A stretch of DNA of 64,000 nt from Janibacter sp. Soil728 (GCF_001428305.1 NZ_LMRZ01000004.1:634446-698445), one strand, 5' to 3'; positions 41,855 through 50,087 are shown, counted from the first letter of the stretch. Notes: generated by a model not told the origin, from the sequence alone. Made by a program: numbers and translations.

Positions 41855-41899
41855 CGCTGCGCCCGTCCGGGTTCCTCGCCTGAGGCTCAGGCCGTCAGG
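41850..41899. terminator. Nested hairpin at convergent DUF4442/phosphatase junction
   Basis: CCTGACG at 41850-41856 pairs with CGTCAGG at 41893-41899 and encloses a second hairpin, GCCTGA-GGC-TCAGGC, at 41878-41892. Both overlap the stops of the two genes. It could serve as a bidirectional terminator. Confidence 0.4.
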
Positions 41900-42660
41900 T
41901 GCACGCGCAGCGCCTCGACGTCGGCATCGGTCCATCCGCTGGCCGTGAGCCACCCGACCGCGCCGCCGTACCCCTCGTCGAGATGGGTGAGCACCGCCTC
42001 CATCGACTCCGCGCGGGGCAGCTGCTCCTCGAGGGTGTGCGTCGGCAGGGCGCGGTTGTACGGCTCGACCCGGACGAGTCGCTCCATGATCCGCTCCAGC
42101 CGCTCGGCCGTGCGCACGTAGTCGGAGATGATCTCCTCCTCCGGGACACCTGCGACGGACAGCGCCATCCCGACGACGGTCCCGGTCCGGTCCTTGCCGG
42201 CGGCGCAGTGGACGACGGCCCCGCCCGCGCTGTCCCGCACTGCCGCCAGTGCCGCAGCGACGGAGTCCGGTCGCTTGGTGAGGTAGCCGGTGTAGTGGCG
42301 TCCCCAGAACGCACCGTCGCGTGGCGCCGACTCCTCTTGCCCCCACCGCAGCGCGAGGGCCTCCTCCACGGTCTTGTCGGGGTCCTGGTCCTCGGCGAGC
42401 AGGCTGAAGTGGTGGTGCACCAGCGGAGTGGCCCGCAACGGGCCCTGCCCGGTGACCTCGTACTCGACATTGCTGCGAAGGTCGACCACGTCGGTCACAC
42501 CGACCTCGTCGATGAGGCGGGCGACGTCCCCTTCGCTCAGGTCCTGCAGGTTGTCGCTGCGGATCAGCCGCCCCTCCCGGGTCCGCCGCCCGTCGCGGGT
42601 GGGCAGACCACCGAGGTCACGCATGTTGACGACGCCATCGAGGTCGATCCATCGGGTCAT
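41887..42660 (-). CDS. Tyrosine-protein phosphatase (Tyr_phosphatase3 family)
   Basis: A 257-residue phosphatase of the PtpB/SiwA-like group. The N-terminal VNMRDLGGLPTRDGRRTREGRLIRSD is diagnostic, and the active-site loop AVVHCAAGKDRTG holds the Cys-x5-Arg signature with Lys and Asp in the positions typical of dual-specificity or phosphoinositide-active bacterial enzymes. A C-terminal helical part follows. The ATG at 42660 follows TACGGT by six bases on the minus strand. It lies between hemW and DUF4442, divergent from hemW with 36 bp between starts. No signal peptide is present, so it acts in the cytoplasm unless secreted by another route. Confidence 0.93.
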   Translation of the reverse strand: MTRWIDLDGVVNMRDLGGLPTRDGRRTREGRLIRSDNLQDLSEGDVARLIDEVGVTDVVDLRSNVEYEVTGQGPLRATPLVHHHFSLLAEDQDPDKTVEEALALRWGQEESAPRDGAFWGRHYTGYLTKRPDSVAAALAAVRDSAGGAVVHCAAGKDRTGTVVGMALSVAGVPEEEIISDYVRTAERLERIMERLVRVEPYNRALPTHTLEEQLPRAESMEAVLTHLDEGYGGAVGWLTASGWTDADVEALRVHLTA

Positions 42661-42666
42661 GGACCC

Positions 42667-42672
42667 ACCGTA
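42667..42672 (-). promoter_or_regulatory. Putative -10 of leaderless phosphatase gene
   Basis: On the minus strand TACGGT lies six bases before the ATG at 42660. Confidence 0.52.
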
Positions 42673-42696
42673 GCCACAGGGTGGGAGGATGGCCGC

Positions 42697-43881
42697 GTGC
42701 GTCCCCCCTTCGGCATCTACCTCCACGTGCCCTTCTGCACGGTCCGTTGCGGGTACTGCGACTTCAACACCTACACCGCCACCGAGCTCGGCCCCGTGGG
42801 CGGCGCGAAGGGAGCGAGCGTCGCGACCTTCGTCGACGCCGCGATCCTCGAGCTAGACCTCGCGCACCGGTCCGTGCCGGGTGCGCCGCCGGTCTCGACG
42901 ATCTTCGTCGGCGGCGGGACACCGACCCTCTTGCCGCCGCAGGACCTCGTGCGCTTCGTCGACGCGGTGCGCGAGCGCTGGGGGCTGGCCGACGACGTCG
43001 AGGTGACGACCGAGGCCAACCCCGACAGCGTCACGCAGGAGTCGCTGCGGACCCTGGCCGAGGGCGGCTTCACCCGGGTGAGCATCGGCATGCAGTCGGC
43101 CGTGCCCCAGGTGCTCGCCACGCTCGACCGCACCCACGACCCGGCCAACGTCGCGCGGGCCCTGGCCGCCGCCCGCGCCGCCGGGCTCTCGGTGAGCCTC
43201 GACCTCATCTACGGCACGCCGGGGGAGAGCCTGGAGCAGTGGCGCACCTCGCTGGAGACGGCCATCGCCCTGGAGCCCGACCACCTCTCGGCCTATGCCC
43301 TCACCGTCGAGGACGGCACCAAGATGGCCGCCCGCGTGCGCCGGGGCGAGCTGCCGATGCCCACGGGCGACGACGAAGCCGACAAGTACGAGCTGGCCGA
43401 CGAGCTGCTCGCCGCCGCCGGGTACGACTGGTACGAGATCAGCAACTGGGCGCGCACCGGGGCCGACCGCTGCCGGCACAACGAGGCCTACTGGCGCAGC
43501 CACGACTGGTGGGGTGTCGGGCCCGGAGCCCACAGCCACGTCGACGGTGCGCGCTGGTGGAACCTCAAGCACCCGGCGACCTGGGCCAAGGGTCTTGCCG
43601 AGGACCATCCAGAGGCCGAGCGCGAAGAGCTCACGCTCGAGCAGCGCGCCGACGAGGAGATCCTGCTCGGGGTGCGGCTGCGCGAGGGACTCTCGACCGA
43701 TCTCCTTGGGGCAGAGGGGCGAAGGGCGGTTGCCGGGCTCGTCGCGGACGGCCTCGTCGACGGCCGTGCAGCGATTCGCGGGAGCGTCGTGCTGACCCGC
43801 CGAGGCCGTTTGCTCGCGGACACCGTCGTCCACCAGCTCATCGCTGGTGAGCCCGACCCCGTCGTGGTGAGCGATGCCTGA
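42697..43881 (+). CDS. hemW: Radical SAM heme chaperone HemW
   Basis: A 394-residue radical SAM protein. The 4Fe-4S motif CTVRCGYC (Cys14, Cys18, Cys21) is preceded by YLHVPF, and HNEAYWRSHDWWGVGPGAHS contains the HNxxYW motif that separates HemW from coproporphyrinogen dehydrogenase HemN. HemW binds and hands over heme to respiratory proteins. The GTG at 42697 matches the usual N-terminus; GAGGAT is six bases upstream. It is in its usual chromosomal neighbourhood upstream of DUF3097 and hrcA. The 3' end overlaps the TRIC gene by eight bp, so they are coupled. Confidence 0.95.
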   Translation: MRPPFGIYLHVPFCTVRCGYCDFNTYTATELGPVGGAKGASVATFVDAAILELDLAHRSVPGAPPVSTIFVGGGTPTLLPPQDLVRFVDAVRERWGLADDVEVTTEANPDSVTQESLRTLAEGGFTRVSIGMQSAVPQVLATLDRTHDPANVARALAAARAAGLSVSLDLIYGTPGESLEQWRTSLETAIALEPDHLSAYALTVEDGTKMAARVRRGELPMPTGDDEADKYELADELLAAAGYDWYEISNWARTGADRCRHNEAYWRSHDWWGVGPGAHSHVDGARWWNLKHPATWAKGLAEDHPEAEREELTLEQRADEEILLGVRLREGLSTDLLGAEGRRAVAGLVADGLVDGRAAIRGSVVLTRRGRLLADTVVHQLIAGEPDPVVVSDA

Positions 43882-44524
43882 GGTGCCGCAGATCCCGGAC
43901 CTCATCGCGTTCTTCGACCTGCTGGGGGTCCTGGCCAACGGCCTGCTCGGTGGTGCCGTCGCGCGCCGCTACCAGCTCGACCCGGTCGGCTTCACGGTGC
44001 TGGCGATCATCTCGGCCCTTGGTGGCGGGGCGATCCGCGACGTCCTGCTCAACGTGCAACCGGTGGCCCTGACCGACCTGCGGTATCTCACGGTCGCGCT
44101 CGTCGCCGCCGTCATCGCCTACCTCGTCCCGCTCGAGGGGCGACGCTGGCGCCAGACCTTCCCCTGGGTGGACGCGATCGCCCTGGGCACGTGGGCGGTC
44201 GTCGGTACGCAGAAGGCGTTGCTCCACGACATCCACTGGCTGCCGGCGATCCTGCTCGGTGTGCTCACCGCCTGTGGTGGCGGTGTCGTGCGCGACATGA
44301 TGCTCGGCAATGTCCCGGTGATCCTGCAGCGTTCGGAGCTCTACGCCACGGCGGCCTTCGCCGGGGGAACCGCCCTGGTGCTGCTCCACCTGGCGACGGA
44401 CGGCCCGTTGGCCTCGCTCGGCGCGCTGCTCGTCGGTGGCGGGGTCTGTCTGCTCGCCCGCAAGCGTGGCTGGATGCTGCCGACCGAACCCAGGTGGAAG
44501 CCGAGTCGGGTCCACCGCCGATGA
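43874..44524 (+). CDS. TRIC/UPF0126-family membrane protein
   Basis: A 216-residue protein with about seven membrane segments and two copies of the UPF0126 repeat: FFDLLGVLANGLLGG ... LGGGAIRDVLL in the first half and DAIALGTWAVVGTQKAL ... CGGGVVRDMMLG in the second. The GGGxxRD motif at each repeat matches trimeric intracellular cation (TRIC) channels, and bacterial members conduct K+ or other cations. The ATG at 43874 lies inside the hemW 3' end, an overlap of eight bp, so it is translated with hemW. The C-terminus is basic and cytoplasmic. Confidence 0.92.
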   Translation: MPEVPQIPDLIAFFDLLGVLANGLLGGAVARRYQLDPVGFTVLAIISALGGGAIRDVLLNVQPVALTDLRYLTVALVAAVIAYLVPLEGRRWRQTFPWVDAIALGTWAVVGTQKALLHDIHWLPAILLGVLTACGGGVVRDMMLGNVPVILQRSELYATAAFAGGTALVLLHLATDGPLASLGALLVGGGVCLLARKRGWMLPTEPRWKPSRVHRR

Positions 44525-44577
44525 CCGGTCCTCGGACTGGGAGTGACTCACGGGTATCGGTGACGCACGATGAGGGC

Positions 44578-45333
44578 ATGACCACGACTCGTACTGCCAT
44601 CGTCACCGGAGCCGCCCGCGGGATCGGCCGGGCCATCGCCCTGCGCCTCGCCGAAGAGGGCCACCACATCGCCGTCCTCGACCTCGACGAGTCGGCCTGC
44701 CAGGTCGTCGTCGACGAGATCACCGAGGGCGGCGGCACCGCCCTCGCCGTCGGCGTCGACGTGTCCGACCCGGAGCAGGTCGAGTCCGGCGTCGCCCGCA
44801 TCGCCGAGGAGCTCGGCGCTCCCACGCTGCTCGTCAACAACGCCGGCATCATCCGCGACAACATGCTCTTCAAGATGTCCGTCGACGACTGGGACTCCGT
44901 CATGGCGGTGCACCTGCGTGGTGCCTTCCTCATGACCAAGGCCGCCCAGGCGCACATGACGCAGGAGAAGTACGGCCGCATCGTCAACCTCTCCTCGACC
45001 TCCGCCCTGGGCAACCGCGGGCAGGTCAACTACTCGGCCGCCAAGGCGGGCATGCAGGGATTCACCAAGACGCTGGCCATCGAGCTCGGCAAGTTCGGCG
45101 TGACCGCCAACGCCATCGCCCCCGGGTTCATCCAGACCGACATGACGGCTGCGACCGCCGAGCGCATGGGTGTGCCCTTCGAGGACTTCCTCGCCCACGC
45201 GGCCAAGGAGACCCCGGTCGGCCGCGTCGGCCAGCCCGAGGACATCGCCGCGACCGCGGCCTTCCTGCTGTCCGAGGAGGCCGGCTTCGTCTCCGGCCAG
45301 GTCATCTACGTCGCCGGTGGCCCGCGCGACTGA
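44578..45333 (+). CDS. fabG: 3-oxoacyl-ACP reductase-like SDR oxidoreductase
   Basis: A 251-residue short-chain dehydrogenase. The cofactor loop GAARGIG is at residues 11-17, NNAG near 88, and the catalytic Ser139, Tyr152 and Lys156 are in NLSSTSALGNRGQVNYSAAKAG. The sequence IIRDNMLFKMSVDDWDSVMAVHLRGAF is typical of FabG, though many paralogues act on other substrates, so a role outside fatty acid synthesis is possible. The ATG at 44578 has GAGG two to five bases upstream, and CACGAT six bases upstream. It is not next to other fatty acid genes. A 112-bp palindrome starts 15 bp after its stop, and a 41-bp piece resembling its 3' part lies further downstream. Confidence 0.9.
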   Translation: MTTTRTAIVTGAARGIGRAIALRLAEEGHHIAVLDLDESACQVVVDEITEGGGTALAVGVDVSDPEQVESGVARIAEELGAPTLLVNNAGIIRDNMLFKMSVDDWDSVMAVHLRGAFLMTKAAQAHMTQEKYGRIVNLSSTSALGNRGQVNYSAAKAGMQGFTKTLAIELGKFGVTANAIAPGFIQTDMTAATAERMGVPFEDFLAHAAKETPVGRVGQPEDIAATAAFLLSEEAGFVSGQVIYVAGGPRD

Positions 45334-45347
45334 TCGCCTCACCCGTT

Positions 45348-45459
45348 GTTACGTGCGGGTACGACGACATGTTTCGGTGAAGAGCACAGGGAGAACCCCG
45401 GATTTCCGGGGTTCTCCCTTTCACGTTGTCCGGAGCGTGTAGTCGTACCCGCAAGTAAC
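45348..45459. repeat. 112-bp gap-free near-palindrome (MITE-like or long hairpin)
   Basis: The two 56-bp halves match as inverted repeats without gaps at about 43 of 56 positions. The outer 18 bases (GTTACGTGCGGGTACGAC against GTTACTTGCGGGTACGAC) differ at one position and the inner 13 bases are perfect. No target duplication is visible. It may be a decayed miniature element, or one long terminator RNA. Confidence 0.75.
45389..45418. terminator. Core hairpin of the 112-bp palindrome, bidirectional terminator
   Basis: GGGAGAACCCCGG pairs perfectly with CCGGGGTTCTCCC around ATTT, followed by TTTC on the plus strand. It lies between convergent fabG-like and DUF3097 genes and is the best terminator candidate there. 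Confidence 0.75.
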
Positions 45460-45479
45460 TTCCTGAGCGCTCCAGTCGA

Positions 45480-45508
45480 GGTCTCCTCGCCCAGAGACCG
45501 AGGAGACC
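45480..45508. repeat. Inverted repeat GGTCTCCTCG-N9-CGAGGAGACC
   Basis: A perfect 10-bp inverted repeat 20 bp after the 112-bp palindrome. It overlaps the duplicated fabG segment, so one arm (CGAGGAGACC) is partly explained by that duplication. Confidence 0.55.
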
Positions 45509-45525
45509 CCGGTCGGCCGCGTCGG
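45485..45525 (+). repeat. Partial duplication of fabG-like coding sequence
   Basis: The block is similar to 45189-45230 inside the fabG-like gene: CCTCGCCCA at the left and an identical 25-base run starting AGGAGACCCCGGTCGG at the right, with a different 7- to 8-base middle. It is outside any gene here. Confidence 0.75.
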
Positions 45526-45558
45526 CGGCGCCGTCGTTGCCCTTCACCCGAAGTGGGG

Positions 45559-46437
45559 CTACTCCGGCGCGGTCACGAAGTCGATGAGCTCCTCCACGCG
45601 CCCGAGCAGCGCGGGCTCGAGGTCGGCGTAGGAGCGGACGGTTCCGAGGATCTGCTTCCAGGCCCGGGCGATGTCGGCCTGCGTCTCGTTGGCCCAGCCC
45701 AGGTGCGCGCAGATCCCCTTCTTCCACTCCACGGAGCGGGGGACCGTCGGCCAGGCCTCCATGCCCAGGCGCTGCGGCCGCACCGACTGCCACACGTCGA
45801 CATAGGGGTGCCCGACGACGAGCACGTGGTCGGGCGCCACCTTGTTGGCCTCGGCGACGATGCGCGACTCCTTGCTGCCGGGCACGAGGTGGTCGACGAG
45901 CACACCCATCCGTCGGCCGCGGCCGGGGGAGAAGTCGCGGATCGCGGCGGCCAGGTCGTCGACCCCGTCGAGTGGCTCGACGACGACGCCCTCGACACGC
46001 AGGTCGTGACCCCAGACCTTCTCGACGAGCTCGGCGTCGTGCCGGCCCTCGACGAAGATCCGTGACGCGAGAGCGACCTTGGCCTTGCCGTCGTGGACGG
46101 CGACCGACCCGCTCGCCGTGCGCGAGGACTGCTGCTGGGCGGTGGCGAGTGCTGCGCGCTGGGCCCCCTTGGGCGCGGTGAGCGAGACCGGGCGCCCGTC
46201 GACGTGGAAGCCGGGGCCGAGGGGGAAGGCCTTGACCCTGCCCCGGCGGTCCTCGAGATGGACGACGTGCACGCCGCCGGACTTCTCCACCGAGACGACG
46301 GCGCCGACCCACCCGGTCTCGACGTCCTCGACGACGGTCCCGCGGGTGGCCTCCAGGGCCCGGGATGTGGGTCGCGACAGCCTCCCCTTGGACTTCCAGT
46401 CGCCGGAGAGGACATCCTTGCCATATCGATCGCTCAC
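45559..46437 (-). CDS. DUF3097 family protein
   Basis: A 292-residue protein recognised as DUF3097, a family largely restricted to actinobacteria and regularly found beside hrcA and hemW. Visible features are [75 protein letters not shown], a Toprim-like EGxxD core with later [13 protein letters not shown] and [12 protein letters not shown]. That core suggests a metal-dependent phosphotransfer or nuclease-like fold, but no activity is known. The GTG at 46437 follows TACGGT by six bases on the minus strand. It is divergent from hrcA, and the CIRCE element lies in the 141-bp spacer. Confidence 0.9.
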   Translation of the reverse strand: MSDRYGKDVLSGDWKSKGRLSRPTSRALEATRGTVVEDVETGWVGAVVSVEKSGGVHVVHLEDRRGRVKAFPLGPGFHVDGRPVSLTAPKGAQRAALATAQQQSSRTASGSVAVHDGKAKVALASRIFVEGRHDAELVEKVWGHDLRVEGVVVEPLDGVDDLAAAIRDFSPGRGRRMGVLVDHLVPGSKESRIVAEANKVAPDHVLVVGHPYVDVWQSVRPQRLGMEAWPTVPRSVEWKKGICAHLGWANETQADIARAWKQILGTVRSYADLEPALLGRVEELIDFVTAPE

Positions 46438-46443
46438 GCTGGG

Positions 46444-46449
46444 ACCGTA
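46444..46449 (-). promoter_or_regulatory. Putative -10 of leaderless DUF3097 gene
   Basis: On the minus strand TACGGT lies six bases before the GTG at 46437. Confidence 0.5.
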
Positions 46450-46513
46450 GGCGCAAGTGTGGCCCGCCGCGGGGTCGGCACGCCGGATTTGAGGGGAATG
46501 CCTGCGACGGTCG

Positions 46514-46519
46514 TAGACT
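46514..46519 (+). promoter_or_regulatory. hrcA promoter -10
   Basis: TAGACT ends at the first base of the CIRCE element, so the transcription start falls inside the operator. TTGAGG at 46489-46494 could be a -35 with a long spacer of 19. The leader is about 50 bases. Confidence 0.55.
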
Positions 46520-46545
46520 TGGCACTCAGGTGGACCGAGTGCCAG
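46519..46545. promoter_or_regulatory. CIRCE operator (HrcA binding site)
   Basis: TTGGCACTC, nine bases, then GAGTGCCAG. The arms match the CIRCE consensus TTAGCACTC-N9-GAGTGCTAA with the usual spacing of nine. Position over the hrcA transcription start indicates autorepression of hrcA-dnaJ by HrcA. Confidence 0.9.
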
Positions 46546-46578
46546 CGGTCCGATCGCGTCTGTCGAAGGGAGGTCGGG

Positions 46579-47616
46579 ATGAGCCAGGAGCAGCGCCGCA
46601 TGGCCGTGCTGAGCGCCATCGTCGAGGACTACGTGCAGACCTCGGAGCCCGTCGGCTCCAAGGCACTGCTCGATCGCCACCAGCTCAACGTCTCCGCGGC
46701 GACCGTGCGCAACGACATGGCGGCTCTCGAGGACGAGGGTCTGATCGCCGCCCCGCACACGTCCGCCGGGCGCATCCCCACCGATGCCGGCTACCGCCTC
46801 TTCGTCGACCGTCTGGCGGCTGTCCGCCCGATGTCGAAGGGGGAGCGCGCCGCGATCACCGACTACCTGGAGGGCGCCGACGACCTCGACGTCGTCCTGG
46901 ACCGCACCGTGCGCCTGCTGTCGACCCTGACCCGTCAGGTCGCGGTCGTGCAGTACCCGTCCCTCACCCGCAGCACGGTCAAGCACATCGAGCTCGTCCC
47001 GATGAGCGAGACCCGGCTCATGGTCGTCGTCATCATGGGCAGCGGTCGCGTGGAGCAGCGCATCATCCCGATCGGCATCGACTACATGACCCCAGACGGG
47101 GCTGCCGCACTGGCGAGCGCCCGTGCGCGGATCAACGCCGCGACCCGGGACCGGCGGTTGGCCGATGCCCTGACCTCGCTCGCGACCCTGCACGACGAGG
47201 ACGCCGACACCGAGGACGCCCTCACGGCGGGTGTCCTGGCCTCGATCGAGGAGGCCCTGGCCGAGGAGCGCGCGACCAAGGTGACGCTCGCCGGCACGGC
47301 CAACCTGGCCCGCAGCTCCAGCGACTTCCCGATGACGCTCGAGCCGGTGCTCGACGTCCTCGAGCAGCATGTCGTGCTGCTCCGTCTCCTCAGCGCCGAG
47401 GCCACCCAGGACCTCTCGGGGGTCACGGTGCGCATCGGCTCGGAGAACTCCGTCTCCGGTCTGCAGAGCACCTCGCTCATCACCTCCGGCTACGGCTCCG
47501 GCGACGAGCAGGTCGGCGCCGTCGCGGTGCTCGGACCCACCCGTATGGACTACCCGGCGACGATGGCACAGGTACGCGCCGTCGCCGCCTATCTCTCGCG
47601 GATCGTGGACGCCTGA
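46579..47616 (+). CDS. hrcA: Heat-inducible transcription repressor HrcA
   Basis: A 345-residue repressor. The N-terminal winged helix includes [50 protein letters not shown] and [17 protein letters not shown], the HrcA signature; the GAF-like and inserted dimerisation parts follow. HrcA binds CIRCE and represses chaperone genes until heat or unfolded protein titrates GroEL. The ATG at 46579 has GAAGGGAGG with a spacing of five, among the strongest Shine-Dalgarno sequences in the window. CIRCE lies at 46519-46545. dnaJ follows after 57 bp and is probably co-transcribed. Confidence 0.97.
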   Translation: MSQEQRRMAVLSAIVEDYVQTSEPVGSKALLDRHQLNVSAATVRNDMAALEDEGLIAAPHTSAGRIPTDAGYRLFVDRLAAVRPMSKGERAAITDYLEGADDLDVVLDRTVRLLSTLTRQVAVVQYPSLTRSTVKHIELVPMSETRLMVVVIMGSGRVEQRIIPIGIDYMTPDGAAALASARARINAATRDRRLADALTSLATLHDEDADTEDALTAGVLASIEEALAEERATKVTLAGTANLARSSSDFPMTLEPVLDVLEQHVVLLRLLSAEATQDLSGVTVRIGSENSVSGLQSTSLITSGYGSGDEQVGAVAVLGPTRMDYPATMAQVRAVAAYLSRIVDA

Positions 47617-47673
47617 CCGGCGCCCGCACCGCACACCCAGCACACCGAACCACGACCTACGAGGACGTCACGC

Positions 47674-48798
47674 GTGAACGACTACTACGAGGACCTCGGC
47701 GTCAGCCGCGAGGCCACGCCCGAGGAGATCAAGCGGGCCTACCGCAAGCTCGCCCGCACCCTGCACCCGGACGTCAACCCGGGTGCCGAGGCCGAGGAGC
47801 AGTTCAAGAAGGTCTCGCAGGCCTATGACGTGCTCTCCGACGACGCCAAGCGTCAGCAGTACGACCGGGGTGGCGATCCCTACGGCGGCTCCCACGACGG
47901 CTTCGGAGCCGGGTTCACCTTCAGCGACATCATGGAGCAGTTCTTCGGCCAGGGCGCCGGCGGCGGAGGCCGCGGCCCCCGCTCGCGCGCCTCGCGCGGG
48001 CAGGACGGGCTCGTCGGGCTCGAGATCGACCTCGCGACCGCCGTCTTCGGCGGCCAGGAGGACCTGACGATCGATACCGCCGTGGTCTGCACCGGGTGCT
48101 CCGGCGACGGTGCCCAGCCCGGCACCGGTCGCCGCCGCTGTGACACCTGTGGTGGCCGTGGTGAGATCCAGCAGGTCCAACGTTCCTTCCTCGGTCAGGT
48201 CATGACCAGCCGTCCCTGCCCCACCTGTCAGGGCTTCGGCGAGGTCATCCCCAACCCCTGCCACGAGTGCTCCGGCCAGGGCCGGGTCCGCAGCCGCCGC
48301 ACGATGAAGGTCCGCATCCCCGCCGGTGTCGACTCCGGCACCCGCATCCACCTCGCCGGCGAAGGGGAGGTCGGTCCCGGTGGCGGTGGCGCGGGCGACC
48401 TCTACGTCGAGCTGCGCGTGGCCGATCACGAGACCTTCACCCGCCGCGGTGACGACCTGCACGCGTCCGTCGCGGTCCCGATGACGGCAGCCGCGCTCGG
48501 GGTGCAGATGAGCTTTGGCACCCTCGACGGCGAGCAGGAGATCACCATCAAGCGCGGCACCCAGCCGGGCGACACGATCGTCCTCGACGGTCTGGGGGTC
48601 ACCCATCTGCGTCGCGAGGGCCGTGGCGACCTGGTCATCCACATCGACGTGCGCACCCCCACCAAGCTCGACGCCGAGCAGGAGCAGCTGCTGCGCGACC
48701 TCGCGCGGGCCCGTGACGAGGAGCAGCCCGACGGCGAGCTCGACGACGTCGACTCCGGCTTCGTCGGCCGCCTGCGGCACGCCTTCAAGGGCCGCTGA
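47674..48798 (+). CDS. dnaJ: Chaperone protein DnaJ (DnaJ2 type)
   Basis: A 374-residue type I J-protein. The J domain has HPD at residues 31-33, the Gly-rich linker follows ([17 protein letters not shown] and a Gly/Arg stretch), then four zinc-binding repeats [24 protein letters not shown] and CHECSGQG, and the substrate-binding C-terminal domains. It stimulates DnaK. Actinobacteria usually have two dnaJ genes, one with dnaK and one with hrcA; this is the latter. The GTG at 47674 has GAGG about nine bases upstream. A hairpin that starts in its stop codon ends the hrcA-dnaJ unit. Confidence 0.97.
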   Translation: MNDYYEDLGVSREATPEEIKRAYRKLARTLHPDVNPGAEAEEQFKKVSQAYDVLSDDAKRQQYDRGGDPYGGSHDGFGAGFTFSDIMEQFFGQGAGGGGRGPRSRASRGQDGLVGLEIDLATAVFGGQEDLTIDTAVVCTGCSGDGAQPGTGRRRCDTCGGRGEIQQVQRSFLGQVMTSRPCPTCQGFGEVIPNPCHECSGQGRVRSRRTMKVRIPAGVDSGTRIHLAGEGEVGPGGGGAGDLYVELRVADHETFTRRGDDLHASVAVPMTAAALGVQMSFGTLDGEQEITIKRGTQPGDTIVLDGLGVTHLRREGRGDLVIHIDVRTPTKLDAEQEQLLRDLARARDEEQPDGELDDVDSGFVGRLRHAFKGR

Positions 48799-48834
48799 GC
48801 CAGCGTTGCCTCCGCACAGAGGCGACGCTGGCTC
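48797..48834. terminator. Hairpin terminator beginning in the dnaJ stop codon
   Basis: A 16-bp stem (48797-48812 with 48819-48834) with one T-G pair and a six-base loop. It starts at the second base of the dnaJ stop and lies between convergent dnaJ and the peptidoglycan-binding-like gene, so it can serve both. Confidence 0.8.
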
Positions 48835-48849
48835 GGCGACCCGTGGAAC

Positions 48850-49251
48850 TCAGCAGGCGTAGGTCTGGGCCCACCTGAGCTGGGACTTGAGCGTCATGTT
48901 GTCGCCCCAGTAATGGCCCGAGACGCACAACTTCTGCCACGTCTTCGATCCGACCCGTCCATCGACGACGAGGCCGTTCATCGACTGGTATTTCTTGACG
49001 GCCCACAGGGTCCGGGAACCGAAGGAACCGTCCCGTGCGATCACGGTGCCGATGTCCGAGCGTGTGTAGTAGTTGTGTGACGACGTGCTGATGAGCACCT
49101 GCATCGCCTTGATGCAGGTGCCGTACCCCCCGTACCCGTAGACGTTCTGGCGGCACGGAGCCGTGGCGGCTTCTGCGCTGGTTGTCATGGCGAACGGCGT
49201 GGTGAAGACGGCGATGGCACCCACGACAGAAATGGCCCTCTTGCGAAACAT
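48850..49251 (-). CDS. Secreted peptidoglycan-binding-like small protein, atypical composition
   Basis: A 133-residue exported protein. Residues 1-29 are a Sec signal (RKRAIS then a hydrophobic core ending TSAEA). The mature part has a PG_binding_1-like repeat: DIGTVIARDGSFGSRTLWAVKKYQSMNGLVVDGRVGSKTWQKL, with the family pattern DGxFGxxTxxAVxxYQ and DGxVGxxTW. Four cysteines (about 33, 46, 109 and 133) could form two disulfides. No catalytic domain is attached, so it may be a cell-wall ligand or inhibitor. The ATG at 49251 has GGAAAGGA six bases upstream. Lower GC and more A/T-ending codons than the neighbours suggest acquisition from outside, in the middle of a conserved gene block. Confidence 0.82.
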   Translation of the reverse strand: MFRKRAISVVGAIAVFTTPFAMTTSAEAATAPCRQNVYGYGGYGTCIKAMQVLISTSSHNYYTRSDIGTVIARDGSFGSRTLWAVKKYQSMNGLVVDGRVGSKTWQKLCVSGHYWGDNMTLKSQLRWAQTYAC

Positions 49252-49335
49252 GGCAATCCTTTCCCCTGATGTTGTGGCCGCAGTTGATCACAGGTCCGGA
49301 CAACGTGCAGGGGATGCGCGCGGGATGATGGACCC

Positions 49336-50082
49336 ATGACCGCCCCGCTCTTCCTCGTCGACCCCGGAACCCTCGACGGCCTCGGGGTCGACGACGTCGT
49401 CGACCTGACCGGGCCCGAGGCGCACCACGCGGCCACCGTCGTGCGCCTGTCCGTGGGGGAGGAGGTGCTCGTCGCCGACCGGCAGGGTGCCCGCGCCCTC
49501 ACCACGGCCCAGGCCGTCTCCGGTGATCTGGTACGGCTGCGGATCAGCTCGCGGGCCGACGAGCCGGCACCCTCCCTTCGCCTCGTCCTCGTGCAGGCGC
49601 TGTCCAAGGACGGGCGTGACGAGGACGCCGTCGAGGCCGCCACCGAGCTCGGCGTCGACGGGATCATCCCGTGGCAGGCCGACCGCTCGATCGTGCGGTG
49701 GAAGGGCCCCAAGGCGGACAAGGGGCTGCGCAAGTGGACCAATGTCATCGAGCGCGCCGCCAAGCAGTCGCGCCGAGGTCGCTGGCCGGTCCTCGAAGGG
49801 CTGGAGTCGAGCTCGACATTGGCGCAGCGGTGCGCGCAGGAGGGGGTCACCCCCTTCGTCCTGCACGAGGACGCCACCACCCCGCTGGCCACGGCCGCCC
49901 TGCCGAGCGAAGGGGAGGTCCTCCTGATCGTCGGACCCGAGGGCGGGATCTCGCCCCAGGAGGTCGACCGCCTCGTCGCCGCCGGAGCAACCCCCGTGCG
50001 GTTGGGCTCGCAGGTCCTGCGTGCCTCCACGGCGGGGCCGGCAGCCATCGCCGTCCTCAGCGCCGAAACCCGGTGGCGCTGA
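49336..50082 (+). CDS. rsmE: 16S rRNA m3U1498 methyltransferase RsmE
   Basis: A 248-residue SPOUT methyltransferase. The N-terminal PUA-like region has LTGPEAHHAATVVRLSVGEEVLVAD, and the SAM-binding trefoil knot is built from LVQALSKDGRDEDAVEAATELGV, RAAKQSRRGRWP, VGPEGGISPQEVDRL and LGSQVLRASTAGPAAIAV, the last being the conserved RsmE signature. It methylates U1498 of 16S rRNA. The ATG at 49336 follows GATGAT by six bases. It holds its usual place after dnaJ, separated by the inserted peptidoglycan-binding-like gene. Confidence 0.95.
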   Translation: MTAPLFLVDPGTLDGLGVDDVVDLTGPEAHHAATVVRLSVGEEVLVADRQGARALTTAQAVSGDLVRLRISSRADEPAPSLRLVLVQALSKDGRDEDAVEAATELGVDGIIPWQADRSIVRWKGPKADKGLRKWTNVIERAAKQSRRGRWPVLEGLESSSTLAQRCAQEGVTPFVLHEDATTPLATAALPSEGEVLLIVGPEGGISPQEVDRLVAAGATPVRLGSQVLRASTAGPAAIAVLSAETRWR

Positions 50083-50087
50083 GCCCG

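Noticed and set aside
45348-45459. The 112-bp palindrome as a riboswitch or coding gene
   Set aside because: Symmetry is of inverted-repeat type around a terminator hairpin, with no multi-branch structure; there is no open frame of meaningful length inside.
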